Source: Mesorhizobium sp. AR02 (lineage in GTDB: Bacteria > Pseudomonadota > Alphaproteobacteria > Rhizobiales > Rhizobiaceae). From it: a stretch of DNA of 64,000 bases. Where the stretch lies: positions 6,468,001-6,532,000 of the forward strand of contig NZ_CP080531.1 of assembly GCF_024746835.1 (NCBI RefSeq), read 5' to 3'. Positions within the stretch are counted from its first letter, which is position 1, and the number at the start of each line of letters is the position of its first letter. The translations under genes and the position numbers were made by a program. Shown piece by piece: positions 1-8,084 of this stretch. The notes below the pieces were generated by a model. The model was not told the DNA's origin. It made no database searches and was given only the letters and a program-made list of their open reading frames with translations.

Positions 1-1
1 C

Positions 2-34
2 GTGTCGCTGAAGGTCGCGGCAGACGTCAAGTAA
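2..34 (+). CDS. C-terminal tail of an upstream gene (partial)
   Basis: An open frame enters from the left edge and reads VSLKVAADVK before a TAA at 32-34, 12 bases before the next start. The close spacing suggests one operon with the downstream genes. The tail resembles the end of a peptidyl-prolyl isomerase, which often sits upstream of queA in rhizobia, but ten residues cannot prove this. Confidence 0.4.
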   Translation: MSLKVAADVK

Positions 35-46
35 GGCGAAACGACA

Positions 47-496
47 ATGATGGGCGTCGTCTGGTCGCTTCTCGGCATCCTGTCCGGCGCCTTCATTGCC
101 ATTCAGGCCCCGATCAATTCGCAGCTGGCGCGCGGCCTGGGACTTCCGGTCGCGGCGGCTGCGTTTTCGTTCCTGTCGGGCGCGGTCGTGCTTGGTATCA
201 TCTCCGTTGCAGTGGTGAAGCTGCAAGGCATCACCCTCGACTGGAAGGCGCCGGCGCCCTGGCTGTTCGTTGCCGGCGGCATGCTCGGCGGCTTCTATGT
301 CACGCTCTCCACAATCCTGACGCCACGCATCGGTGCTACCGCGCTGATGGCGTTCCTGGTGGCTGGCCAATTGCTGGCCGGCATGCTCATCGACCGCATC
401 GGCTTCCTCGGCGTCGCGGTTCGTGAAATCTCGCTCGGCCGCGTTGCCGGTGCGGTGCTGCTCTTGGCCGGAGCGCTGCTCGTCCGGCTCGACTGA
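47..496 (+). CDS. Small DMT-type membrane transporter (DUF606/YdcZ-like)
   Basis: This 149-residue protein is almost wholly hydrophobic, with about five predicted membrane helices separated by short loops, and a short 'QAPINSQLA' segment after the first helix. That pattern and length fit the DUF606/YdcZ family of small drug/metabolite-transporter-like inner-membrane proteins, whose substrate is unknown. Two ATGs stand in tandem (47 and 50); either could be the start. Its TGA overlaps the ATG of queA by one base, so the two are probably translated coupled. Family assignment is by resemblance; no substrate can be inferred. Confidence 0.75.
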   Translation: MMGVVWSLLGILSGAFIAIQAPINSQLARGLGLPVAAAAFSFLSGAVVLGIISVAVVKLQGITLDWKAPAPWLFVAGGMLGGFYVTLSTILTPRIGATALMAFLVAGQLLAGMLIDRIGFLGVAVREISLGRVAGAVLLLAGALLVRLD

Positions 497-1584
497 TGCG
501 CGTCGATCTCTTTGACTTCGACCTGCCGGAGGAGCGTATCGCGCTTCGCCCGGCAGAGCCGCGCGACAGTGCCAAGATGCTGGTGGTCAAACCGGGCGAG
601 GCACTCGACGACCGCAGGGTTGACGACCTGCCGTCCCTGCTCCGAGCCGGCGACGTGCTGGTCTTCAACGACACCAAGGTCATTCCGGCGCAGCTGAAAG
701 GCATCCGGCGGCGCGGCGAAGCACAGGCGCAGGTCGAAGCGACGCTGCACATGCGCGTGGCACCAGACCGTTGGTTGGCCTTCATGCGACCAGGCAAGCG
801 CATCGCCGCCGGCGACCGCATCCATTTCGGCCATGACGGCAATTCCTGCTTCCTCGGCCAGCTCGACGCCACCGTGATCGAGAAGGGCGAGGGCGGCGAG
901 GCGCTGCTTGGCTTCGACCTGTCGGGGCCTTTCCTCGACGAAGCACTGCACGCCGTCGGGCACATTCCGCTGCCCCCCTATATCGCCTCGAAGCGTGATG
1001 ATGACGAGCGCGACCGGGCCGACTACCAGACCATCTATGCCAGAGAGGAAGGAGCGGTTGCCGCACCCACCGCTGGCCTGCATTTCACACCGGAGCTTTT
1101 TGCGGCTCTCGACGCCAGGGGTGTCGAACGCCACTTCGTCACCTTGCATGTCGGCGCCGGCACGTTCCTGCCGGTCAAGGCGGACGACACCGCCGACCAC
1201 AAGATGCATGCCGAGATCGGCTCGGTCAGCGCGGCGACTGCCGATGCCTTGAATGCAGCGAAGGCGAGGGGCGGGCGCGTCATTGCTGTCGGCACGACGT
1301 CATTGCGCCTGCTGGAGAGTGCCGCGCGCGAGGACGGTACAGTGCCTGCGTGGTCCGGCCCGACCGATATCTTCATCACGCCCGGCTACCGCTTTCGCAC
1401 CGCCGATATGCTGATGACCAATTTCCATCTGCCGCGCTCGACCCTGTTCATGCTGGTTTCGGCCTTCAGCGGCCTCGACACGATGCGTGCCGCCTATGCG
1501 CATGCCATTGCGAACCGGTACAGGTTCTACTCCTATGGAGACGCAAGCCTGCTGTATCGAGCGGAGATGAGCGATGGACGATGA
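496..1584 (+). CDS. queA: S-adenosylmethionine:tRNA ribosyltransferase-isomerase
   Basis: QueA transfers and isomerises the ribosyl moiety of S-adenosylmethionine onto 7-aminomethyl-7-deazaguanine in tRNA, giving epoxyqueuosine. The 362-residue length is normal for the family. Family hallmarks are visible: N-terminal '[19 protein letters not shown]', the '[13 protein letters not shown]' segment, '[10 protein letters not shown]', '[11 protein letters not shown]' and the C-terminal '[17 protein letters not shown]'. The ATG overlaps the TGA of the preceding transporter by one base. tgt, whose product acts one step earlier on the same tRNA base, lies just downstream, so the genes form a queuosine operon. 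Confidence 0.97.
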   Translation: MRVDLFDFDLPEERIALRPAEPRDSAKMLVVKPGEALDDRRVDDLPSLLRAGDVLVFNDTKVIPAQLKGIRRRGEAQAQVEATLHMRVAPDRWLAFMRPGKRIAAGDRIHFGHDGNSCFLGQLDATVIEKGEGGEALLGFDLSGPFLDEALHAVGHIPLPPYIASKRDDDERDRADYQTIYAREEGAVAAPTAGLHFTPELFAALDARGVERHFVTLHVGAGTFLPVKADDTADHKMHAEIGSVSAATADALNAAKARGGRVIAVGTTSLRLLESAAREDGTVPAWSGPTDIFITPGYRFRTADMLMTNFHLPRSTLFMLVSAFSGLDTMRAAYAHAIANRYRFYSYGDASLLYRAEMSDGR

Positions 1585-1843
1585 TCTGCAGACCCTTGAC
1601 CGTGAAAGCCTGATTGCGGAAGTGAAAAAGCTGCGCGCCGGTATTCGCGCGCATCGCGACATGTCGGGCCATGATCTCTGCTGGCATCACCCCGATTTGT
1701 GGGACCTGCTGCCGGAAAAGATCGAGCCATCGATCGCCGTGCCGCCCTGGCCCAAATTCATGCGCGGCTGCGTGCAATACCGCCAGTCGCTCGACAGACA
1801 GGCGTCTGACGCGCCGATCCACGACAAGGAATTCAATGGCTAA
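1574..1843 (+). CDS. Conserved short protein between queA and tgt
   Basis: An 89-residue soluble protein that overlaps the 3' end of queA by 11 bases and the start of tgt by 8 bases. Such tight packing argues that it is a real member of the queuosine operon. It begins '[21 protein letters not shown]', is charged at the N-terminus and has a Trp/Pro-rich middle ([19 protein letters not shown]). I recognise it as a type often found between queA and tgt in rhizobia but know no function. No membrane segment or metal motif is seen. Confidence 0.75.
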   Translation: MDDDLQTLDRESLIAEVKKLRAGIRAHRDMSGHDLCWHHPDLWDLLPEKIEPSIAVPPWPKFMRGCVQYRQSLDRQASDAPIHDKEFNG

Positions 1844-2966
1844 GCCGTTCAGCTTCAAGGTCCTCGCCACCGACGGCAAGGCGCGGCGCGGTGTGATCGA
1901 CATGCCGCGCGGTGAAATCCGCACGCCCGCCTTCATGCCGGTCGGCACCGGCGGCACCGTCAAGACGATGTATATGGACCAGGTGCGCGGTGTCGGTGCC
2001 GACATCATCTTGGGCAACACCTATCACCTGATGCTGCGTCCAGGCGCCGAGCGTGTGGCGCGGCTTGGCGGTTTGCACGAATTCGCCCGCTGGCCGCATC
2101 CGATCCTGACCGACAGCGGCGGGTTTCAGGTGATGTCGCTGTCGAAGCTCAGGAAATTGACCGAGAAGGGCGTCACCTTCCGCTCGCATATCGATGGCGC
2201 CGCCTACGAGATGTCACCAGAGCGTTCGATCGAGATCCAGGGTCTGCTCGATTCCGACATCCAGATGCAGCTCGACGAATGCACGGCGCTGCCGGCCGAG
2301 TTGAAGGAAATCGAGCGCGCGATGGAGCTGTCGCTGCGCTGGGCCGAGCGCTGCAAGACGGCGTTTGGCGACCAGCCGGGCAAGGCGATGTTCGGCATCG
2401 TGCAGGGCGGCGACAACGCGGCTCTGAGGGTGCGTTCGGCGCAGGCGTTGAGCGCGATGGAGCTGAAGGGCTATGCGGTCGGCGGGCTGGCCGTCGGCGA
2501 GCCGCAAGCGGTCATGCTCGAAATGCTCGACATCACCTGTCCCGTACTGCCTGACAACAAGCCGCGCTATCTCATGGGTGTCGGCACGCCCGACGATATC
2601 CTGAAATCGGTGGCGCGCGGCATCGACATGTTCGACTGCGTGATGCCGACGCGGGCCGGCCGGCATGGCCTTGCCTACACCAGGCGCGGCAAGGTCAATC
2701 TGCGCAACGCCCGCCACGCCGACGATCCGCGCCCGCTCGACGAGGAAAGCGACTGCCCGGCAGCACGGGATTATTCGCGCGCCTATCTGCACCATCTCGT
2801 GCGCTCGCAGGAGGCGCTGGGCGCCATGCTCCTGACCTGGAACAATCTTTCTTACTACCAGAAGCTGATGCAGGACATTCGCGCTGCTATCGAGACCGGC
2901 AGCTTCGACGCGCGTGGGGGTGAAATCACCGAAGGCTGGGCGAGGGGCGATATCCCCTTCCTGTAG
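1836..2966 (+). CDS. tgt: tRNA-guanine transglycosylase
   Basis: Tgt exchanges guanine-34 of GUN-anticodon tRNAs for the queuine precursor preQ1. The 376-residue protein has '[10 protein letters not shown]' (the first catalytic aspartate region), 'GIVQGGDN', '[12 protein letters not shown]' and '[12 protein letters not shown]' (nucleophile aspartate region). The ATG at 1836 is chosen because the protein then begins '[19 protein letters not shown]', the usual family N-terminus; the frame is open further upstream but that part is a shadow of the preceding gene. Odd point: the structural zinc site, CxCxxC in E. coli, reads S305-D-C307-P-A-A310 here, so two of three cysteines are missing while the YLHHL histidine region is kept. 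Confidence 0.96.
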   Translation: MAKPFSFKVLATDGKARRGVIDMPRGEIRTPAFMPVGTGGTVKTMYMDQVRGVGADIILGNTYHLMLRPGAERVARLGGLHEFARWPHPILTDSGGFQVMSLSKLRKLTEKGVTFRSHIDGAAYEMSPERSIEIQGLLDSDIQMQLDECTALPAELKEIERAMELSLRWAERCKTAFGDQPGKAMFGIVQGGDNAALRVRSAQALSAMELKGYAVGGLAVGEPQAVMLEMLDITCPVLPDNKPRYLMGVGTPDDILKSVARGIDMFDCVMPTRAGRHGLAYTRRGKVNLRNARHADDPRPLDEESDCPAARDYSRAYLHHLVRSQEALGAMLLTWNNLSYYQKLMQDIRAAIETGSFDARGGEITEGWARGDIPFL

Positions 2967-3035
2967 AGCATGATCCCGAAAAGTGGAAACCGGTTTTCTC
3001 GGACAAACGGTTTCCGTTTGTCCAGAGATCATGCT
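2967..3035. repeat. Palindromic intergenic element after tgt
   Basis: Outer arms AGCATGATC (2967-2975) and GATCATGCT (3027-3035) are perfect inverted repeats. Inside lie the palindrome AAACCGGTTT and a perfect hairpin GGACAAACGG-TTT-CCGTTTGTCC (3001-3023). The element starts directly after the tgt stop and lies before the convergent DUF4864 gene. It resembles the dispersed RIME-like palindromes of Mesorhizobium genomes and could end transcription from both sides. A shorter related element lies at 37069-37114. Confidence 0.75.
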
Positions 3036-3049
3036 CAAACAAAAAGTAC

Positions 3050-3463
3050 TCAGGTGCTGAGCGAGTTCGACGCCCGCAGGCTGCATCCGGTGATCTGGAA
3101 TGTGCCGTCGGGCTGCTGCTGCAGCGTATAGACAGCCTCATAATCCTTGCCGTCGGGGCCGACGATCAGCACCTGCTGGACAATCGAGCCCGGGCCAATC
3201 TGCTCGACCTTGCCGAAGGCATAGGACTGTGGCTTGCGCACCGGCGGGTAGCCATTGGTCACCATGTTCATGAAGGCATCGACGGTTGGGAACACCTGCT
3301 TCACATTCGGGGCGGCGAAGCTGTAGGCCTTGGCGCCGTCATCGGCGAGGAGGGCCTTCAACTGGCCGTCAATGACAGCCTGGCCGGCCTTGACCTCGGC
3401 ATCGCCGGCAAACGCCGACGACGCCAGCATGACGAACGCGAATGCGAAAAAGGCGCGGCGCAT
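3050..3463 (-). CDS. Secreted DUF4864-like protein
   Basis: A 137-residue exported protein. The ATG at 3463 is preceded by GGAGAC at good spacing and gives a classic Sec signal peptide (MRRAFFAFAFVMLASSAFA, cut before GDAEV). The mature part has the DUF4864 pattern: an N-terminal stretch predicted to be helical, then 'VFPTVDAFMNMV', a 'SYAFGKVEQIG' strand and a final 'QPDGTFQITGC' strand, similar to NTF2/cystatin-type folds. Its function is not known. It is convergent with tgt, the palindromic element lying between them. The frame is open for 28 more codons upstream but lacks a second ribosome site. Confidence 0.8.
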   Translation of the reverse strand: MRRAFFAFAFVMLASSAFAGDAEVKAGQAVIDGQLKALLADDGAKAYSFAAPNVKQVFPTVDAFMNMVTNGYPPVRKPQSYAFGKVEQIGPGSIVQQVLIVGPDGKDYEAVYTLQQQPDGTFQITGCSLRASNSLST

Positions 3464-3656
3464 GGCCTGTCTCCACTGTCCCTCGAAAGGTGCCGCCGGA
3501 AAAGCTGTTCCAGGACACATTCTAACATACGCGTGACGGCGCTCCACGGTTTCAGCGGCCGAGAATATTCGTCTCGCCGAGGCGGATTCCTATGCTTAAG
3601 CTTCCTTTAAGGCGGGGCGCTCATCGTGAATCCTGGGGGAGAGAGCGAGCAAACCC

Positions 3657-4280
3657 ATGGGACGAATGATGTTCGCGCAGCCTGTCAACCGGCGCCTTTT
3701 GTTGAAAGGTGCTGCCAGCCTTGCCGCTCTGGCACCGCTGCCGGCCTGGGCGACGATCGCGCCGACGGTCACGGAAGTGGCCTTCGATCCAGCGATACCG
3801 GCACTTGGCAATCCCCAAGGCGATGTGACCATTGCCGAATTCGTCGATTACCAGTGTCCGGTCTGCAAGCTGGTCTTTGTCGAATTGAAGAAGCTGATGG
3901 CCGAGGACCATGGCATCCGGCTGGTGATGAAGGACTGGCCGATCTTCGGTGATGTCTCGCGCGACGCGGCGCGGATGGCGTTGTCGGCCGGCCCATATTA
4001 TTCCGCCGCCGTCGATGCGCTGATGGCCAATGAACGTGGGCTTTCCGAGCATCGCACCGACGATATTCTCGGCGCGATCGGGGTCGATGTTGCCGGTGCG
4101 CGCGCCGGTCTCGCTGCCCGCCAGCCGGAGATCGATGCTTTGCTGTCGCGCAACGATGCCCAGGCAACGGCCTTCAGGCTGCAGGGAACGCCGGCGCTGG
4201 TGATTGGCGGCAGGCTGTTCAAGCGCGGCATGCCGGTTGCGGAGCTGCGCGAGGCCGTGGCCAGGGCCCGCGCCGGCTAA
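3657..4280 (+). CDS. DsbA-family thiol oxidoreductase (Tat-type signal)
   Basis: A 207-residue periplasmic thioredoxin-fold protein. The N-terminus carries 'NRRLLLKGAASLAALAPLP', a twin-arginine-like motif followed by a hydrophobic stretch and an Ala-rich cleavage region (AWA). The thioredoxin domain begins at 'AIPALGNPQGDVTIAEFVDY' and contains the active site C-P-V-C near residue 69, followed by a helical insertion. A cis-proline loop 'GTPALVIGG' follows near residue 180. This fits DsbA/DsbG-like thiol-disulfide enzymes, which form or isomerise disulfides in exported proteins. ATGs at 3666 and 3669 are alternative starts. It stands alone, divergent from the DUF4864 gene. Confidence 0.88.
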   Translation: MGRMMFAQPVNRRLLLKGAASLAALAPLPAWATIAPTVTEVAFDPAIPALGNPQGDVTIAEFVDYQCPVCKLVFVELKKLMAEDHGIRLVMKDWPIFGDVSRDAARMALSAGPYYSAAVDALMANERGLSEHRTDDILGAIGVDVAGARAGLAARQPEIDALLSRNDAQATAFRLQGTPALVIGGRLFKRGMPVAELREAVARARAG

Positions 4281-4361
4281 GTGCAGATTCCAGCGCTTGA
4301 AAGGCCGCCTCCAGTCTGCCAGAAGGGCCGCTTGGACTTGGACGTTTAGCGGGACGAAGCC

Positions 4362-4598
4362 ATGAAGGCGTTTTTCGTGCAGATCAAATGCGAGCTCGGC
4401 AAATCCTATGAGGTTGCCAGTGCGCTTGCCGACGCCGAGATTGCATCGGAAATCTACTCCACCGCCGGCAATTACGACCTGCTCGCCAAATTCTATGTCG
4501 ATGACGAGGAAGACGTCGGCCATTTCGTCAACGAGAAGGTGCAGATTCTCCCCGGAATCAAAGACACCTTCACGGTCGTCACCTTCCGCGCCTTCTAG
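4362..4598 (+). CDS. Stand-alone Lrp/AsnC ligand-binding (RAM) domain protein
   Basis: A 78-residue protein consisting only of the C-terminal effector domain of Lrp/AsnC regulators: 'MKAFFVQIKCELGKSYEVASAL' forms the first strand and helix, 'YSTAGNYDLLAKFYV' the second pair, and 'PGIKDTFTVVTF' the last strand. There is no DNA-binding helix-turn-helix. Such proteins form dimers or larger rings that bind amino acids, and may modulate full-length Lrp-type regulators. Its immediate partners are not evident; it lies between the DsbA-like gene and the Anbu cluster. Confidence 0.88.
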   Translation: MKAFFVQIKCELGKSYEVASALADAEIASEIYSTAGNYDLLAKFYVDDEEDVGHFVNEKVQILPGIKDTFTVVTFRAF

Positions 4599-4763
4599 CC
4601 GCTGAACCCACTTGCCCGGGCACGAGGCAAAGCCTGATCAAGGTCATATTTCGGCTGCCTCAATTTTAGGCAGGCGCAACATACTGATCGTCCGGATCTC
4701 CCAAATCACCGATTGCGCTTGATTTTCTCCGGCGACGTCAGTGAAATGGCGTCACAGGGGAGT

Positions 4764-6182
4764 ATGCGATTGGCAGCGTTCGATGAAATGCTTCCGGAAG
4801 TCTCCGGATTGAGAAGACCGTATTCGGCTTATGATCGCTGGCTGAAGGAGCAGGATCCGGCCAGGCTTACCGAGAAGATGCAGGACGCCGAACGCGTCTT
4901 CCGCAAGACCGGCATCACCTTCGCCGTCTATGGCGAGCAGGAGGCGTCCGAACGGCTGATCCCATTCGACATCGTTCCACGCATCATTTCAGGCAATGAG
5001 TGGCGGCGCCTGACGCAAGGCATCGAGCAGCGCGTGCAGGCGCTGAATGCCTTCCTCGACGATATCTACCACCGCCAGGAAATCCTGCGTGCCGGCCGCG
5101 TTCCGAGGGACCTGATCGCCAAGAACGAGGCTTTCCTGCCGGAGATGATCGGGGTGCGGCCGCCGGCCGGCGTCTATACCCACATCATCGGCGTCGATAT
5201 CGTGCGCATCAGCGAGGACGAGTTCTACGTGCTGGAGGACAATGCGCGCACGCCGTCCGGTGTCTCCTACATGCTGGAGAACCGCGAGACGATGATGCAA
5301 CTGTTCCCCGAGCTGTTCCAGAAGATCAAGGTGCGGCCGGTCGAGAACTACCCGCAATTGCTGCGCCAGTCGCTGGCGGCGGTTCGGCCGCAGAGCACCA
5401 AGGGCGCGCCGACCATCGCCGTGCTGACGCCCGGCAGTTTCAATTCCGCCTATTTCGAGCACGCCTTCCTTGCCGACCAGATGGGCGTGCAACTGGTCGA
5501 GGGGCAGGATCTGCGGGTCGTCGACGGCCATGTCGCGATGCGCACGACCGAAGGCTACAAGCAGATCGACGTGCTCTACCGCCGGGTGGATGATTCCTTC
5601 CTCGACCCGCTGACCTTCCGGCCGGATTCAGCCCTTGGCATACCCGGCATCATGGATGTCTACCGGGCCGGCAACATCACCATCGCCAATGCGCCGGGCA
5701 CCGGCATCGCCGACGACAAGGCGATCTATTCCTATATGCCCGAGATCGTCGAATTCTACACCGGCCGCAAGGCAATCCTCGGCAACATCCCGACCTGGCG
5801 CTGTTCGGAGCCGGACAGCCTGAAATACGTGCTCGAGCACATCCACGAACTGGTGATCAAGGAAGTGCATGGCTCCGGCGGCTACGGCATGCTGGTCGGC
5901 CCGGCGGCGACCAAGAAGGAATGCGAGGCCTTCGCCAAGAAGCTGGCGGCGAAGCCTTCGAACTACATCGCCCAGCCGACACTTGCGCTGTCGACCTGTC
6001 CGATCCTGACCGAAAAGGGACTGGCGCCGCGCCATGTCGATCTCAGGCCTTATGTGCTGGTCTCCGACCGCATCCAGATCGTGCCTGGTGGCCTGACGCG
6101 CGTCGCGCTGAAGGAAGGTTCTCTGGTTGTGAACTCGTCGCAGGGCGGCGGGACGAAGGATACGTGGGTGTTGGATGATTGA
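4764..6182 (+). CDS. Circularly permuted ATP-grasp protein (COG2308 type)
   Basis: A 472-residue protein of the circularly permuted type-2 ATP-grasp family, predicted amide- or peptide-bond-forming ligases. Visible hallmarks are 'RRPYSAYDRWL' near the N-terminus, 'RTGIT/KTGITFAVYG', 'YVLEDNARTPSGVSYMLENR' (ATP and metal site region), 'PGTGIADDKAIYSYMPEI' and 'KEVHGSGGYGMLVGP'. The start is uncertain: ATG 4764 has AGGGGAG just upstream, slightly too close; ATG 4746 adds six residues, and a TTG at 4713 adds seventeen. It heads a cluster with alpha-E, transglutaminase-like and Anbu genes, the known association for this family. Confidence 0.9.
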   Translation: MRLAAFDEMLPEVSGLRRPYSAYDRWLKEQDPARLTEKMQDAERVFRKTGITFAVYGEQEASERLIPFDIVPRIISGNEWRRLTQGIEQRVQALNAFLDDIYHRQEILRAGRVPRDLIAKNEAFLPEMIGVRPPAGVYTHIIGVDIVRISEDEFYVLEDNARTPSGVSYMLENRETMMQLFPELFQKIKVRPVENYPQLLRQSLAAVRPQSTKGAPTIAVLTPGSFNSAYFEHAFLADQMGVQLVEGQDLRVVDGHVAMRTTEGYKQIDVLYRRVDDSFLDPLTFRPDSALGIPGIMDVYRAGNITIANAPGTGIADDKAIYSYMPEIVEFYTGRKAILGNIPTWRCSEPDSLKYVLEHIHELVIKEVHGSGGYGMLVGPAATKKECEAFAKKLAAKPSNYIAQPTLALSTCPILTEKGLAPRHVDLRPYVLVSDRIQIVPGGLTRVALKEGSLVVNSSQGGGTKDTWVLDD

Positions 6183-6187
6183 GAATG

Positions 6188-6298
6188 AGTGAGTAGGGAG
6201 TAGTGAGTAGTGAGTAGTAGCTGCAGAGGGGAGGCGCATGCCATATTCCATTGAAATTCAACTATTTACTGCTGACTACTCACTATTCCCTACTCACT
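6188..6298. repeat. Long inverted repeat of GAGTAG-type tandem motifs
   Basis: A 23-base arm at 6188-6210 pairs with 6276-6298 with only one mismatch, around a 65-base loop. Each arm is itself built of short AGTGAGTAG-like repeats. It occupies the gap between the ATP-grasp and alpha-E genes. It looks like a dispersed intergenic repeat and could form a cruciform or an mRNA hairpin that changes expression within the operon. Confidence 0.8.
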
Positions 6299-6316
6299 AG
6301 CCCAAAGGGCCTTCCC

Positions 6317-7258
6317 ATGCTTCTCGGCCGCACCGCCAACGGGCTCTACTGGATGAACCGCTATATCGAGCGGGCCGAAAACATGGCGCGGCTGGTCGAT
6401 GCCGGGCTTCGCATGGCGCTGACCCGCACCCAGAGTGCATCGGAAGAGTGGAATTCGGTGCTGCTCAGCGCCGGCTCCGATGTCGCCTTCAAGCAGAAGT
6501 ATTCGGACTATACGGCGGCTGATGTCGCCGATTTCCTGCTGCGTGACACCTCGAACCCGTCGAGCACGATGTCGTCGATCGAGACGGCCCGCAACAATGC
6601 CCGCATGGTGCGCACCGCGCTGACGCGCGAGACCTGGGAAAGCATCAACGAAGCCTGGATGTCACTCAAGCGGATGCTGGCGAGGCCGATCGACGAGCGC
6701 GACCTGCCAAGCGTGCTTGATGCGATCAAGCGCGAGACGGCGCTGATCCGCGGCTCGTTCTACGGCACCATGCTGCGCAACGAGATCTTCGACTTCTCGC
6801 AGCTCGGCACCTATGTCGAGCGCGCCGACAACACGGCGCGCATCCTCGACGTGAAGTACTATGTGCTGTTGCCGTCGATCTCGTGGGTCGGCTCGACGCT
6901 CGACAACTATCAGTGGGAATCGATCCTGCGCTCGGTGTCGGCGCATCGCTCCTATCGCTGGGTCTATGATGCCGACTACAAGCCGACCAACATTGCAGAC
7001 TACCTGATCCTCAATGTCCGCATGCCGCGTTCGCTGACCTTCTGCTACCGCTTCCTGTCCGAACACCTGAAATTCCTGAGCGACGATTACGGTGAGCGTC
7101 ATGCCTGCCACGCAACGGCGGAAAAAACGCAGGCGATGCTGAGGGCCGGTTCGATCAAGGATATATTCGACGCGGGCCTGCACGAATTCCTGGCCAACTT
7201 CATTCGCGACAACACCAAGCTCGGCGACGAGATCGCGCAAGATTACCGGTTCAATTGA
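6317..7258 (+). CDS. Alpha-E domain protein (COG2307)
   Basis: A 313-residue all-helical protein of the alpha-E family, named for conserved glutamates. 'MLLGRTANGLYWMNRYIERAE' at the N-terminus and 'LGTYVERADNTARILDVKYY' in the middle are family hallmarks. Its biochemical role is unknown; the family is nearly always encoded with a permuted ATP-grasp protein and a transglutaminase-like protein. The start at 6317 is chosen because the upstream codons are the translated inverted repeat. One base separates its stop from the next gene. Confidence 0.9.
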   Translation: MLLGRTANGLYWMNRYIERAENMARLVDAGLRMALTRTQSASEEWNSVLLSAGSDVAFKQKYSDYTAADVADFLLRDTSNPSSTMSSIETARNNARMVRTALTRETWESINEAWMSLKRMLARPIDERDLPSVLDAIKRETALIRGSFYGTMLRNEIFDFSQLGTYVERADNTARILDVKYYVLLPSISWVGSTLDNYQWESILRSVSAHRSYRWVYDADYKPTNIADYLILNVRMPRSLTFCYRFLSEHLKFLSDDYGERHACHATAEKTQAMLRAGSIKDIFDAGLHEFLANFIRDNTKLGDEIAQDYRFN

Positions 7259-7259
7259 T

Positions 7260-8054
7260 ATGCGGCTCAAGATCACCCACCGGACCGAATACCGATACGA
7301 TGCGCCGGTGCAGTATCTGCTGCAGCGGCTGCGGCTGCTTCCGGTCAGTGGATCGACGCAGACCGTCTTGTCCTGGGCGCTGACGATCGAAGGCGCGCGC
7401 GAAGAGGTTCGATTTGTCGACCATTTCGGCAACGATACAAGGCTTTTGAGCGTCGAGGGCGAACGCGATTTCATCACGGTGGAAGCGGCTGGTGAAGTGG
7501 TGACACGCGACACCGCGGGCGTTTCCGGACCGCACCAGGGCTTTACGCCGTTGTGGCTTTACAGCCATGAAACGCCGCTGACGACGATTGGCGGCGGGAT
7601 TCGGGAACTCGCCGGTTCAGTCGGTAACGGAACCGATATCGAACGGCTTCACAGGCTGATGGCTGTGATAGGCGAGCGTGTCATCTACACACCCGGCACC
7701 ACCAATGCGACGACGCCGGCCGAGGAGGCCTTGGCGCTGAAAACCGGTGTCTGCCAGGATCACACCCACATCTTTGCCGCTGCGGCGCGCTGCATGGGCT
7801 TTCCAGCCCGTTACGTCAGCGGCTATCTGATGCTGGATGCGACGGTGGAGCAGGCGGCAAGCCATGCCTGGGCGGAAGCACATGTTTCTGGTCTGGGCTG
7901 GGTTGCCTTCGATGCGGCAAACGGCATTTCGCCTGACGAGCGCTATGTGAAGGTGGCAACTGGCCGGGACTATCGCGATGCTACGCCGGTGTCGGGAATT
8001 CGACTGGGACAGGCGGAAGAACAGCTTGCGGTCACCGTCACGGTAGAGCAGTAA
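7260..8054 (+). CDS. Transglutaminase-like cysteine peptidase (COG1305)
   Basis: A 264-residue protein with an N-terminal beta domain (MRLKITHRTEYRYDAPVQ, 'bacterial transglutaminase-like N-terminal region') and a C-terminal transglutaminase core. The catalytic triad is visible: C165 in 'KTGVCQDHTHI', H202 in 'SHAWAEAHV' and D218 in 'FDAANG'. Members act as peptidases or amide-bond-changing enzymes. It starts one base after the alpha-E stop, so the two are coupled. In the cluster it is predicted to process a peptide or isopeptide made by the ATP-grasp protein. Confidence 0.92.
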   Translation: MRLKITHRTEYRYDAPVQYLLQRLRLLPVSGSTQTVLSWALTIEGAREEVRFVDHFGNDTRLLSVEGERDFITVEAAGEVVTRDTAGVSGPHQGFTPLWLYSHETPLTTIGGGIRELAGSVGNGTDIERLHRLMAVIGERVIYTPGTTNATTPAEEALALKTGVCQDHTHIFAAAARCMGFPARYVSGYLMLDATVEQAASHAWAEAHVSGLGWVAFDAANGISPDERYVKVATGRDYRDATPVSGIRLGQAEEQLAVTVTVEQ

Positions 8055-8084
8055 TCCGTCAAGATTGCCGCTAGAAGAGATTCC

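Noticed and set aside
1..495. preQ1 riboswitch or promoter before queA
   Set aside because: queA starts inside the stop codon of the preceding gene, and no preQ1-type structure is visible.
6188..6298. Possible CRISPR-like repeats
   Set aside because: The repeats are short, unspaced and arranged as an inverted pair, with no spacers or cas genes.
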